Shown: positions 47,982-56,621 of the stretch, piece by piece | How the letters are laid out: each line of letters starts with the position of its first letter | Numbering within the stretch: the stretch's first letter is position 1 | IMG/VR virus record: IMGVR_UViG_3300025901_000002 | Location: 1 to 62,529 of that record | Length of the DNA: 62,529 bases | Direction: 5' to 3' (one strand) | Origin: a virus | Translations under genes and position numbers: made by a program | The notes under the pieces: model-generated | Databases searched by the model: none | The model's input: only the letters and a program-made list of their open reading frames with translations | Told to the model about the DNA's origin: nothing

Positions 47982-48530
47982 CTACTTTTCTATTTCCTGC
48001 CGGATCTCGTCCATGGCTTCCAGAATCGCACGGCGAAACCGGGGGGCGTGGCGTTTGATCGTGACCGCGAAATAGGGCTGACCCCGCTGATGAACCGGCT
48101 TGCGGCCGTTGTGCCAGTTACCAAAGACGGGGTGGCGCCACCCTTTTGGACTGTCCAGATGTCGAGGCAAGTTCCGCTGATCCTGCGGCAAACGATCCGA
48201 GTTGACGATGATCCTCACACCTCGGGACGTGATCCGCAGGCCGGTCGCGGAAGCGATGGACCTACGCAGTCCCGTCTTGCGCCGCGCCGAGATGGTCCGT
48301 TTCGCCGATAGGAACTTGCGTCTCTGCGAAGACCCTCCCCCGCGCGACCCGGTGACCGCTATCCCCTGGACCGCGCTCTTGACGTCATCGACCACCGGCT
48401 TGCCGGCCTCGACGATTTTCTTCCGCAGCTTGGCGCGCAGATCCTTTCGGCCCGCCTGCCGTAGACTCCGCGCCAGCGCCCGGTATTCCGCGGCTCCCTG
48501 GGATGACATCGAGAACCGGGCCTGAGGCAT
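47982..48530 (-). CDS. HK97 gp10-like head-tail or tail completion protein
   Basis: 182 residues. Basic N-terminal helices (LARSLRQAGRKDLRAKLRKKI), a beta core and GWRHPVFGN.HNG..PVHQRGQPYF...FRRAILEAMDEI follow the HK97 gp10 layout. It comes after the major tail gene rather than before it, an unusual order. Confidence 0.78.
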   Translation of the reverse strand: MPQARFSMSSQGAAEYRALARSLRQAGRKDLRAKLRKKIVEAGKPVVDDVKSAVQGIAVTGSRGGGSSQRRKFLSAKRTISARRKTGLRRSIASATGLRITSRGVRIIVNSDRLPQDQRNLPRHLDSPKGWRHPVFGNWHNGRKPVHQRGQPYFAVTIKRHAPRFRRAILEAMDEIRQEIEK

Positions 48531-49567
48531 CAGACCACCGTCGCCTCGTCGCTCTGGATCTTCACCTGGATGACCGGATCGATCTCGTTGCTGTACGCCT
48601 CGAAGTCGACGCTCATCTGCACGATGTCCGGCCCGCCCACCATCGGTGGGGCGGCCTTGAACTTGATGGCCGGCAGAATGAACGACAGCAGGTAGTTGCT
48701 CGCGGTCGCACCGATCACCCCGCCCTGCAGGTCGAGCTGGAGCGGGATCGTCGTGTTGGCCTTGTACACGTCGTAGAACTCAGTCTTGGAGAACTCAGCC
48801 GACAGCTTTCCCGTGATGGTGGGGGTGGCGTTGGGGCCGATCTGCTCGGCCTTCAGACCGGCGTTGCCGAGGCCGAACCGATCCGTGGCGAGCGGCGTCT
48901 TGCCGGTCAGGGTGAAGTCCTTGACGATCGTCGCGACCGCGACACCGGAACCGATCGTGGTCTCCCCCGCCGATGTGGTGGGGGTTCCGCCGAGCTTGAA
49001 GTTGGCGACCTGCTGGAAGGTGAACACGGTGGCGCCGGACAGATAGCTCGCGGTGGCCAGCGCAGTTGAGGTCGACTCCGACTTCGCGTCGATCGTCAGC
49101 TTCAGAGACGGGATCGCCTGTTCTTTGACGCTGAACTCCCAGCCGGTCACCTTGCAGCCGGCGTACGTGAACGGTCGCACCGTGCCGCCGGGCTCCGGCC
49201 GGCCGAGCTGCGTGGTGAACCCGAGCCCGTTGAAACCGCCGGGGGTGTGGATCTGCTTGAAGGCGGTGCCGGTGATCACCGTCGTCGTGGTGGTGGCCGA
49301 AGCCAGCGCGTGATGCCAGAGCAACCCCATGCCTTTGGTGGCGTGCTCAACCTCGATATCGCCGGTCACATCCGACTTGGCGACCTGGACACGGTTCGCC
49401 CGCTTGAAGTACACGCCCGGACGCAGCCCCGTCGGCTCCAGGAAGCTCGGGTTGAACTGCGTGGCCTCGCTGTTGAACTCGAGGAATCGCGTGACGGTGA
49501 CCGGAGTCCCCCACGTCGACTCCGACGCGAAGCCAAGTTGCGCGTCAAGACCTGTGCCGGTGGCCAT
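48530..49567 (-). CDS. major tail tube protein
   Basis: 345 residues. TGTGLDAQLGFASESTWGTPVTVTRFLEF is the common start of actinophage tube proteins; PSLEPTGLRPG and EVEHATKGMGLLWHHALAS follow. Alternating beta strands throughout. Forms the tail tube hexamers. Confidence 0.9.
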   Translation of the reverse strand: MATGTGLDAQLGFASESTWGTPVTVTRFLEFNSEATQFNPSFLEPTGLRPGVYFKRANRVQVAKSDVTGDIEVEHATKGMGLLWHHALASATTTTTVITGTAFKQIHTPGGFNGLGFTTQLGRPEPGGTVRPFTYAGCKVTGWEFSVKEQAIPSLKLTIDAKSESTSTALATASYLSGATVFTFQQVANFKLGGTPTTSAGETTIGSGVAVATIVKDFTLTGKTPLATDRFGLGNAGLKAEQIGPNATPTITGKLSAEFSKTEFYDVYKANTTIPLQLDLQGGVIGATASNYLLSFILPAIKFKAAPPMVGGPDIVQMSVDFEAYSNEIDPVIQVKIQSDEATVV

Positions 49568-49568
49568 G

Positions 49569-49841
49569 TTACTTCTCCTTCACCGGCGCGGCCGGCTTGT
49601 CGTCGACGGACTCCCACAGGGCATGGGGCCATGCCCGCTCGTCGTCGCCGTTCGCCACGACGTACGCGTCATCGGGTAGCGGATTCGGCTCCGGATCGCC
49701 CTTCTTGGTTTCCCGCGACGTGATGAGCCGGCCGGGGATGTCCACGACCTGGCCCGGCTCGACGTTGAACGCATCCGGGTCGCCGGGCTTCGCGAGGATC
49801 GTGACCGGCGGGCCGTCGGCGCGCAGTCGGAACTTCGGCAT
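49569..49841 (-). CDS. small structural-region protein
   Basis: 90 residues. VEPGQVVDIPGRLITSRETKKG suggests a small barrel; acidic/Lys tail. It is directly ahead of the tail tube gene. No family recognised. Confidence 0.55.
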   Translation of the reverse strand: MPKFRLRADGPPVTILAKPGDPDAFNVEPGQVVDIPGRLITSRETKKGDPEPNPLPDDAYVVANGDDERAWPHALWESVDDKPAAPVKEK

Positions 49842-49852
49842 GGTGAGATCTC

Positions 49853-50281
49853 CTAGACGCGGGTCATGACACGGACGAGGAAGACGTGCCGGGCAGCGCC
49901 GTCTTCGTAAAACAATTCCCTGGGAATCACTCCCGCCACATACGGCGAGTCGAAGCCCAGCGAAAGGTTCGCTCTCAGAGTGGTTTCGACCGTCGCTAGC
50001 AGGGCTTTGACGGCATCGCGACCGGATTTGATAGTCTCGTCGTAGGGCGCCAGTGCGGCGCAGATGACGTCGAAGCGCTCATCTCGGCTTCTGTTGCCGA
50101 TGGCAGCCCAATCCTGGTCACCGTCAAGTGCCTTCCAGTCACCCTCGGGGTTTCCGTCGTAGCCGACGAAGACCATGGCCTGGTAGTCGCCGATCTCCGC
50201 TGGCCCATCGACGACGGTCAAACCAGCGGTTCTCAAGACGCTGATAATCGCGTCGATCGAGTCGAACGCGCGCGTGGGCAT
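49853..50281 (-). CDS. tail terminator-like protein
   Basis: 142 residues. AIISVLRTAGLTVVDGP..YQAMVFVGYDG, a helix then beta strands, resembles tail terminator/minor capsid proteins (gpU-like) usually found at this place between connectors and tube. Confidence 0.65.
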   Translation of the reverse strand: MPTRAFDSIDAIISVLRTAGLTVVDGPAEIGDYQAMVFVGYDGNPEGDWKALDGDQDWAAIGNRSRDERFDVICAALAPYDETIKSGRDAVKALLATVETTLRANLSLGFDSPYVAGVIPRELFYEDGAARHVFLVRVMTRV

Positions 50282-51117
50282 CAGGCGATCCCCGACAGGC
50301 TAGGTCCGAGCAGCTCCAGCGCGGCGTAGGGAATCGAGTAACCGAAGGAAGTGAATCCCGCTCCAGGAGTTTCCAGGCCAGCCCGCGCTGGCCCTTTCTG
50401 ACCTCGTTGAGTGTTCTGCCAGATGTGCTGCACGATTATCCCGGCGGCCTCGGAGTATTCGGCCGGCGTGATCAGCATTCCGGCTTCATAAGTGAAGGTC
50501 ACCGGTCCCCAGATAACCGATCCGGCCAGCACTCGAACCACGCCACCCTCGGTGACAGTCATATTACTTGGATTCCAGGTCAGTCCACCGTCAGCGGCTA
50601 CCACGCTGGTCAGCGAGATCACTGGCTTCGTTGTGAGGGTGAAGGACTGCAGGATGTCCGGAGATCGAGACGGGCTTGGATTACCCATGTCGCGCTTCTC
50701 GGTTACCGTCCGGCGCACTACGGCTTTGTCAAGGTGGCGCTCGACGGCGGCCGTTGCCGATTCGACTAGGCGACGCAACTCCTCATCGTCGATCGTCGCG
50801 ATCTTGTTCAGTTGCTCCTTGGCGTCCGCCAGTGACAGCAGATAGGGTGGCGCCGCCGGGTGGACGTTGAAGACATCCGAATGAGCGCCTGGATTAGCGC
50901 CCGTACCTTGCCAGTAGACGCGATGCGGACCGGCCTGGATCGTCTGGTAGTCGTACTGATAGATGCCCGTGGTGACCGGGGCGATCGGGCCGAACTGGCT
51001 CGGCGTGTTGTTCGGCAGCGTGACAGTGAGCGTGACGGAGCCCGCGTTCACCGGTGCCCCAGCGGGGGACGTGTTCGTCCATGCCAGACGAATCACATCG
51101 CCGATGTCGACGGTCAC
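50281..51117 (-). CDS. head-tail connector with N-terminal Ig-like domain
   Basis: 278 residues. Residues 1-85 form an Ig-like beta sandwich (VNAGSVTLTVTLPNN...VTTGIYQYDYQTIQAGPHRVYWQ). From 90 on, YLLSLADAKEQLNKIATIDDEELRRLVESATAAVERHLDKAVVRR is the gp6-like connector. The fusion may put an Ig decoration at the neck. Confidence 0.8.
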   Translation of the reverse strand: MTVDIGDVIRLAWTNTSPAGAPVNAGSVTLTVTLPNNTPSQFGPIAPVTTGIYQYDYQTIQAGPHRVYWQGTGANPGAHSDVFNVHPAAPPYLLSLADAKEQLNKIATIDDEELRRLVESATAAVERHLDKAVVRRTVTEKRDMGNPSPSRSPDILQSFTLTTKPVISLTSVVAADGGLTWNPSNMTVTEGGVVRVLAGSVIWGPVTFTYEAGMLITPAEYSEAAGIIVQHIWQNTQRGQKGPARAGLETPGAGFTSFGYSIPYAALELLGPSLSGIA

Positions 51118-51467
51118 AGGTCAACCACCGTGATCACGCCATACAACGCCGTCTTCCGCAACGTCCCGCTCAACACGTCGAGGCGCCACCATTTCATCGC
51201 GGTGGTGATGCTGGCCGCCGGGACAAGGACAGACAGTTGACCGGCGGCGGCGTTGGTGATGGTGACTGCCGGCGTGCCACCGGTCGACATGCCTTTCCAC
51301 GTGCTGGCATCGCTGTCCGCAGTGGCCGCGCTCACCTTGAGGTACGCCTCGATGGTCTTGCCCGTGAGGTCCAGAGCGGTGCCGGCCGAGGGCTGGTTGG
51401 TGGTGAGAGTCGCGAGGATCTCCTCGTCGTTGTTCTCGTTGAGGGTCAGGGGAACCTGAAGTGCCAT
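51114..51467 (-). CDS. Ig-like virion protein (BppU-N type)
   Basis: 117 residues. LTLNENNDEEILATLT...LTGKTIEAYLKVS is the BppU N-terminal/Ig-like fold of phage decorations. Coupled to the connector gene (ATGA). Confidence 0.65.
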   Translation of the reverse strand: MALQVPLTLNENNDEEILATLTTNQPSAGTALDLTGKTIEAYLKVSAATADSDASTWKGMSTGGTPAVTITNAAAGQLSVLVPAASITTAMKWWRLDVLSGTLRKTALYGVITVVDL

Positions 51468-51476
51468 CGCTGTCCC

Positions 51477-52373
51477 CTATCGTCCGCAGATGGATGCTGT
51501 GCCGGCGTAGCCAGCCATGTTGGCCGCGCCTTCGTCCGTGACCAGTGACGTTGATCCGGCGTAGGCCACCACGACCGCGGCACCCGCGTGGGAGACGGCG
51601 ACGACGGCGCCAGCGAGGTCTTGGCAGATGAAACCCTCGGCACCCGGTGGTGTCGCCATGCCAGTGATGGTGGCCGACAGGGTGACGGTTCGGGTCAGCC
51701 CGCCGATTCCAGATACTTGGCCGGTGATACTGGCCGAGAGGGTGACCGAGCGGCTGACGGTTCCGGCATCGCTGCGGGCGCCGGTGACGCTCGCCGACAA
51801 GGTCAGCGTTCTGGATAGCGCCCCGCTGCCGGATACCGAACCGGTGATCGACGCCGACAGCGCCACGGCCCCGGAAACGGCCCCAGAATCAGAGCGAGCA
51901 CCCGCGACGCTTCCCGCGAGCGTCATCGCGCCGGTTGTAGACCCGGCGTCGGATCTCGCGCCGACGACCGTGCCGGACAGTGTCAGGATGCCCGCTACAT
52001 CGCCGGACGTCGGAGGAACTTCGATGGGCGCCCCGGCGATAACGATGCTGGTGTCGTAGCGCAACCGGGCCCGATAGGCAGAGTCCGTGTTGGACACGAT
52101 GATCGGCCGGACCTGGAGCACAGGATCGGATGATGATCCGGTTACTGCCGCAGCGAGGGTCACCGTGGCTGTTGCAGAGCCGGAGTCCAGCCTGGATCCC
52201 GTTACCGTCGCGGCCAGCGTGACGGCCTGGCTAAGCGCGCCAGAATCGGATCTGGCGCCGCTGATGGTGCCGGAAAGCGTCGCTACACCAGCGACTGCGC
52301 CCGTGGTGGCCGGCGACGGCGGCGTGCGTATGAAGATGACCGGCGCGGGCTGCATGCGGCCGAGGCGGGCCAT
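51477..52373 (-). CDS. virion protein with nine 20-residue beta repeats
   Basis: 298 residues. Nine repeats of exactly 20 residues with consensus G-x-h-S-x-x-V-T-L-S-A-S-h-T-G-x-x-S-D-S occupy residues 25-84 and 124-243 (DNA 51645-52301), split by a 39-residue insert. The last 55 residues are Ala/Gly-rich. The repeat is beta-solenoid or fibre-like. ATG at 52373 is chosen next to the upstream TAA. In a decoration block beside the capsid genes, a head fibre is the best guess. Confidence 0.7.
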   Translation of the reverse strand: MARLGRMQPAPVIFIRTPPSPATTGAVAGVATLSGTISGARSDSGALSQAVTLAATVTGSRLDSGSATATVTLAAAVTGSSSDPVLQVRPIIVSNTDSAYRARLRYDTSIVIAGAPIEVPPTSGDVAGILTLSGTVVGARSDAGSTTGAMTLAGSVAGARSDSGAVSGAVALSASITGSVSGSGALSRTLTLSASVTGARSDAGTVSRSVTLSASITGQVSGIGGLTRTVTLSATITGMATPPGAEGFICQDLAGAVVAVSHAGAAVVVAYAGSTSLVTDEGAANMAGYAGTASICGR

Positions 52374-52374
52374 C

Positions 52375-53109
52375 TTACCAAACCCCGGCTTGGATGGCCG
52401 CGAGCGATGGTGCGACGATCGGTTCGATCGCAGCCGGTGCCGCCCCGGCGCTCGCCGTGCGGATGACCACCGACACGGACACCCACAAGATGTTGTTTCC
52501 AGGCACACAGGTGAACGTCCGGGTTCCGGTAGCACCGGACGCACTCAGTTGCTCAGTGGCGCCGACACCGGACATTCCGCCGACGTGGATTTCGTACTGC
52601 TCCGTCATCGAACCGGGGGATCCGTAGGCGGTGTTGCTGCTGGGTCCGCTGTTGTTGAAACAGATGAGGTAGCCGTCGCTGACAGTCGCCGTGACACTGG
52701 GGCAGGTCTGGCTGTCGTTGCCTGGCGTGCCGTTGAAGCTCGCCGCTACGTCGACCGGAGTTGTGGTGTCCGCTCCGGTGAGGACGTAGACCACCATGGC
52801 CTTCTCTTCGTCGTGTGAGCCGGTTTCGGTGACGGTCACCGTGTTGGCTCCACCGGTATTCGCCACGGCGGTGTAGGTCTTGATGTGCCCCTCTCCGGTA
52901 CCTCCGTCGGCCGTGCCGTTGGTGATGGCGGTGAGAGTGGGGGCACCGGTACACGTTGGGGTGGGCATGGTGGTGAGGGTGTAGAAGTCGTTGGAGTGCG
53001 CGACCACCAACAGATCGCCGATCTGGGTGGTGGATGGCGTGGTCGCGGATACCGCAGCCGACGAGCCGTCATTTGTGCCCACCGTGACACTGCGCACCGC
53101 GATCGCCAT
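52375..53109 (-). CDS. beta-sandwich virion protein
   Basis: 244 residues. Thr/Ser/Val-rich beta strands (VGTNDGSSAAVSATTPSTTQIGDL; NTVTVTETGSHDEEKAMVVYVLTG) like capsid or fibre decorations; ends in an Ala/Ile-rich segment. Stop-start overlap with the beta-helix gene. Confidence 0.6.
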   Translation of the reverse strand: MAIAVRSVTVGTNDGSSAAVSATTPSTTQIGDLLVVAHSNDFYTLTTMPTPTCTGAPTLTAITNGTADGGTGEGHIKTYTAVANTGGANTVTVTETGSHDEEKAMVVYVLTGADTTTPVDVAASFNGTPGNDSQTCPSVTATVSDGYLICFNNSGPSSNTAYGSPGSMTEQYEIHVGGMSGVGATEQLSASGATGTRTFTCVPGNNILWVSVSVVIRTASAGAAPAAIEPIVAPSLAAIQAGVW

Positions 53110-53930
53110 TAGGGCACCGCCGCTCCCGTGGAGTCGTTGACGTTGCCGGACCACTCGGTGATGTGACTCGCGGGGGGCGTCGGGATCACGTATCCGAACA
53201 GTCCGGGCGCCATCCGATTGTTGCGAACCCGGATGTTGTTTCCGGTGGCGTCCGCATTCGGAAGCCGGACGCACGCGCCGCCCGTGTCGGGCTTCAGCAG
53301 CATCTTGTTGTTCTCGATCAGCCAGTTCACGTTGTCTGTGGAGGTGACGTTGAGCTGGATGCACGAGTTGTTCGGCCCGCTGTTCACTCCCGACAGGTCG
53401 AACGTATTGTGCACGATGGTGATGTTGGAAACTCCGGGACTGGTCTGCAGTCCATCAGTGTGCGGATCGCCACCGGCCGGGTTCAGGTCATAGATGTAGC
53501 AGTCCCGCATGTCGAAGTTGGACAGACATCCGACGCCGTTCTCAGTACGCCGGATCTGACACCGACGCAGGGTCACCGCCGGAGGTGTGGCGTTCGTGTC
53601 GTAGAAGACCCCGCTCGTCCCGGCACCGTTGCTGACGTCGAACTCGCAGTCATAGCAAGTGATCGTGCCGCCGGATGCCGTGTTGGCCACGAACAGTGCG
53701 CACAGCTCGGTCGATGGCGCGGTGATTCGGCAACTTTGTAGGACCAGATTCGTGTGGTTCGCGACGAACGCGCCCGTGATGTCCAGGGCTGTGATGGTCT
53801 GCCCGTTGCTGGTCGTGTCGAAGTTGCCCGGAGATGCAGTGAGTGATGTGCCAGACGGGACACCTGTGTTCGTGGGACCCGGCCACGATGACCCTGCCGC
53901 CTGGACCGACCTTGGCCGGACCAGTCTCAT
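53109..53930 (-). CDS. right-handed beta-helix protein
   Basis: 273 residues. Regular coils such as NLVLQSCRITAPS, TITCYDCEFDVSN, VTLRRCQIRR, NFDMRDCYIYDL, ITIVHNTFDL and WLIENNKMLL, with an N/C ladder, mark a pectate-lyase-type beta helix. Such proteins bind or cut polysaccharide in phage fibres. A capsule-degrading role is possible; catalytic residues are not identified. Confidence 0.8.
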   Translation of the reverse strand: MRLVRPRSVQAAGSSWPGPTNTGVPSGTSLTASPGNFDTTSNGQTITALDITGAFVANHTNLVLQSCRITAPSTELCALFVANTASGGTITCYDCEFDVSNGAGTSGVFYDTNATPPAVTLRRCQIRRTENGVGCLSNFDMRDCYIYDLNPAGGDPHTDGLQTSPGVSNITIVHNTFDLSGVNSGPNNSCIQLNVTSTDNVNWLIENNKMLLKPDTGGACVRLPNADATGNNIRVRNNRMAPGLFGYVIPTPPASHITEWSGNVNDSTGAAVP

Positions 53931-53931
53931 G

Positions 53932-54411
53932 TCAGATTCGCTCGAACCAGAAGCCAGCTCTGACGTTCACCGTGGCCGGCGCGGTCAAGCGCAGCACGAT
54001 TCCGGCCGACACATCGGCTTCGAGTGACGTGCCGAGTGCGCAGTCGTACACGAGCAGTCCACCCGTGGGCGTGAGGTAGTTGCTCTCCACCACCGTGAGC
54101 ACCGTAGGCTCCGAAGTGGACGCCGAGAACCCGGTGAACCCGGTGGTGATCGCACGGCCGTATACCTGCTGGATGTTCGACGTCTCGGACGTGTTGGCGG
54201 TTCCCGGCGTCGAGTTGGTGGCCAGCGTTGAGCGGCAGAGTTCCCAGAAGACCGGGACGGCGGACGCGGTGACGCCATCGAAGCCGATGCGGAACTTCAC
54301 CAGGTCGATGCCGAATTGAGCAGGGCTGATGACGCACAGCACCGACTTCGCGGTCGCCGCAGACAGTGCCACCGCCGATGTGGTGCGGATCGTGTATCCG
54401 GCCTTGGCCAT
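53932..54411 (-). CDS. jelly-roll-like virion protein
   Basis: 159 residues, almost entirely beta (VLCVISPAQFGIDLVKFRIGFDG; TEPTVLTVVESNYL; PATVNVRAGFWFERI). Looks like a head or fibre decoration. No name assigned. Confidence 0.6.
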   Translation of the reverse strand: MAKAGYTIRTTSAVALSAATAKSVLCVISPAQFGIDLVKFRIGFDGVTASAVPVFWELCRSTLATNSTPGTANTSETSNIQQVYGRAITTGFTGFSASTSEPTVLTVVESNYLTPTGGLLVYDCALGTSLEADVSAGIVLRLTAPATVNVRAGFWFERI

Positions 54412-54421
54412 GACTGTGCTC

Positions 54422-54802
54422 CTATGCCGCGATCGGCGAGACGGACAGGGTGTATGTGGAGATCGCGAACGTTGATCCGTTCACGACCGGGACAGTGGCC
54501 GTCAGTGCCCACGACTCGATGAAGTTCCCCGCCGTTGACGCATCCCATTCGGACACGTGCGACAGTGTCTCCGAGGTCGTCATGGACCACGTGCCCAGCG
54601 AGTTGAGTGTCATCGAACCCGCCGACGGGGCGTTCCAGGTGATGGCGTTCCTCGTGGTGACGGCGGAAGCGTTCGCGGTGCCGGCCGAACCGGGGTCGCC
54701 GATGTGGAGCTTGATGAACGGCGTAGCGATCGCCGAATAGGCGGTGTTGCGATGAACATTGAGGATCGAGTTCGCTCGAGACGCGCTGACTCCGGCGGTC
54801 AT
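54422..54802 (-). CDS. beta-rich virion protein
   Basis: 126 residues. IKLHIGDPGSAGTAN followed by TWSMTTSETLSHVSEWDAS resembles the small putative structural proteins that many actinophages carry near minor tail genes (HxGDPGxAGTxN). ATG at 54802 set by overlap. Confidence 0.65.
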   Translation of the reverse strand: MTAGVSASRANSILNVHRNTAYSAIATPFIKLHIGDPGSAGTANASAVTTRNAITWNAPSAGSMTLNSLGTWSMTTSETLSHVSEWDASTAGNFIESWALTATVPVVNGSTFAISTYTLSVSPIAA

Positions 54803-55122
54803 GCCTGAACCTCCTGCTTGTCCGGAAGGGCCGTGGGATGCACGGCATGACCGGTGACGACGGCGGTGACACCCACGGCGAAGTTCGTCGGCGCGTTCAC
54901 CCGCTCGTAGATGTGGACCACGTCGCTCTCCGCGCACAGGAATCGGTAGCTGTATTCGCCGGCAGAGTCGAGAACGATGGTGCCGTCAGACTGAAGGGAT
55001 CCGTTGTCCCGCAGCGTGTCCAAGAGGGCAACCGACACGCGGATCAGCGGATCCGCCCTCAGTACCTGCCGGACGCCGTTCACCAACTGAACGGTGGCTT
55101 CGCCGGGAACGAGGGTGCTCAC
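54799..55122 (-). CDS. beta-rich structural-region protein
   Basis: 107 residues. Central beta pattern (GTIVLDSAGEYSYRFLCAESDVVHIYER) typical of small structural proteins. Coupled to the methyltransferase gene (ATGA). Confidence 0.55.
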   Translation of the reverse strand: MSTLVPGEATVQLVNGVRQVLRADPLIRVSVALLDTLRDNGSLQSDGTIVLDSAGEYSYRFLCAESDVVHIYERVNAPTNFAVGVTAVVTGHAVHPTALPDKQEVQA

Positions 55123-55904
55123 TCGCTAGCCTGAGGAGGCTTCGAGGAACGGCCCTGGGGTGGCTGCTTGCGCGCCTCGCGCTTCGGCTCCTCGTCGGTG
55201 ACGTAGCCGCGCAGTTTCAGCTGCTCGTCCACGAGTGCCACCCGGTCGGTCTTGCCGGCAGCCACCAACCCTGCACGTTCGCGCAGTAGGGCGGCGATGG
55301 CCTTGTTCTCAACCGGCTCCGACATCACTTTCTCCTTCAATTGCGGTTGAGGGCCGACCGGAAGCACGTCCACACCGACCCACGGATTCCCTCGCTGTGG
55401 CTGCCAGTCGTCAGGCTTCCTCACCTTGACGAAAACTCCTGGATCTTGCGGGTCCTCGATAATCTCCAGAATCTCCAGGCGAGCATTGGAGAAAACGCGC
55501 CGTAGCGACTCCGCCGTGTATCTCCAGTAGTCACCCGGGAACGGGTGGTAGGGAAACCCCGGAGAGCGGGTGGTGACCATCATGAGCCCACCGGGGGCAA
55601 CGACGGCGATGAGATTGCGAATACTGGAGCGCCAGTCTTCAACGTGCTCGAGCATCTCCGTGGAGATCACTACGTCCCAACTGCTGGCGCCAAACGTCTC
55701 GATGAGTGCCGTGCAGTCGATAACTTGGTCAACGTCTGGTCCAGCGGAAGCATCGACACCGATGTAGTCCTCGGGCCCTAATGCGGTGACGAGTGGTCGC
55801 ACCGAGCCGTTGACGTTGTAACTTCCGGCTTCGAGGACCCGCTTTCCCCGTACCTCGTCGGCGCTCAGCGCGGTGCGGAACCAGGCTAGGACTGAGGCGT
55901 GCAT
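55119..55904 (-). CDS. class I SAM methyltransferase with C-terminal tag
   Basis: 261 residues. RVLEAGSYNVNGS (23-34) is motif I, IGVDASAG (48-55) motif II, and STEMLEHVEDW (81-91) motif IV of Methyltransf_11 enzymes. Residues 203-235 (ALLRERAGLVAAGKTDRVAL..EQLKLRGY) match the C terminus of the neighbouring glycosyltransferase-like protein. An internal ATG at 55325, with AAGGAG upstream, would make a free 68-residue tag protein. Likely modifies a virion protein or its glycan; the target is unknown. Confidence 0.8.
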   Translation of the reverse strand: MHASVLAWFRTALSADEVRGKRVLEAGSYNVNGSVRPLVTALGPEDYIGVDASAGPDVDQVIDCTALIETFGASSWDVVISTEMLEHVEDWRSSIRNLIAVVAPGGLMMVTTRSPGFPYHPFPGDYWRYTAESLRRVFSNARLEILEIIEDPQDPGVFVKVRKPDDWQPQRGNPWVGVDVLPVGPQPQLKEKVMSEPVENKAIAALLRERAGLVAAGKTDRVALVDEQLKLRGYVTDEEPKREARKQPPQGRSSKPPQASE

Positions 55905-56621
55905 CTACTGATACCCCCTCAGTGCCAGTTGCTCGTCCACGGCGGCCGCGCGGTCGAACCTGCCGGCCCGCTTGTACCCGGCCCGCTCCCGCAGCAGTGC
56001 GGAGATGTCCGAGGTCGATCTTTTAGCCGCGGATTCGTCCTCGTCGGCGGTGCTGCTGCTGACGGGGATCCGCTTCGGCGGCTCCCGCTCCTCGAGTTCG
56101 AAACCCAGGTCGGACACCGTGTAGTGCAGATGTGTCGCCGGGGCGTCCCAGATGATCTCCACCCGGTCGGACACCTTGTTCTTGTGCCATCCGGAGAAGC
56201 TGCCGTCGGAGAAATGTCCCTGCCAGTCCGCCCTGAACGCCTCCACCACGGACCGGGGGAAGTAGATGAGGCCGAACCCGAAGGCGCTGCACCACCGTTC
56301 GCCGGTCGCGACGTGCGATCCGTCGGAACGGCGGTGGCACCACACTGGCTGCTTGAGTCGATGGCTTCTCACGGTGGTCTCATACAGCCGATACGGCGCC
56401 ACGATGACCGTGTCCGGCTTGGCCTTGGCTCTCTCGACGAAAACCTCGAGAGAGGTCCGGTCGACTGCGATATCCCACTCGAGTAGGACGATGTCGTCGT
56501 CTATCTCTGCCATGGGAGAGAGGTCGTAGTCGTCGAGATAGATCCTGGGGATCGGGTCGATCACGTGCGCCCGAGCGGTATTCGCCGGGACCACGGCCGG
56601 CCACGAGCGAAGGAGCTTCAC
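55905..56621 (-). CDS. GT-A-like glycosyltransferase with C-terminal tag
   Basis: 238 residues. DDDIVLLEWDIAVDR (41-55) has the D-x-D-like acidic patch of GT-A glycosyltransferases; WCSAFGFGLIYFPRSVVEAF and HLHYTVSDLGF continue that fold. Residues 206-238 (ALLRERAGYKRAGRFDRAA..DEQLALRGY) repeat the methyltransferase tag. GTG at 56621 is preceded by AAGGAG at ideal spacing. It directly follows the capsid gene, so capsid glycosylation is the leading idea. Confidence 0.7.
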   Translation of the reverse strand: MKLLRSWPAVVPANTARAHVIDPIPRIYLDDYDLSPMAEIDDDIVLLEWDIAVDRTSLEVFVERAKAKPDTVIVAPYRLYETTVRSHRLKQPVWCHRRSDGSHVATGERWCSAFGFGLIYFPRSVVEAFRADWQGHFSDGSFSGWHKNKVSDRVEIIWDAPATHLHYTVSDLGFELEEREPPKRIPVSSSTADEDESAAKRSTSDISALLRERAGYKRAGRFDRAAAVDEQLALRGYQ

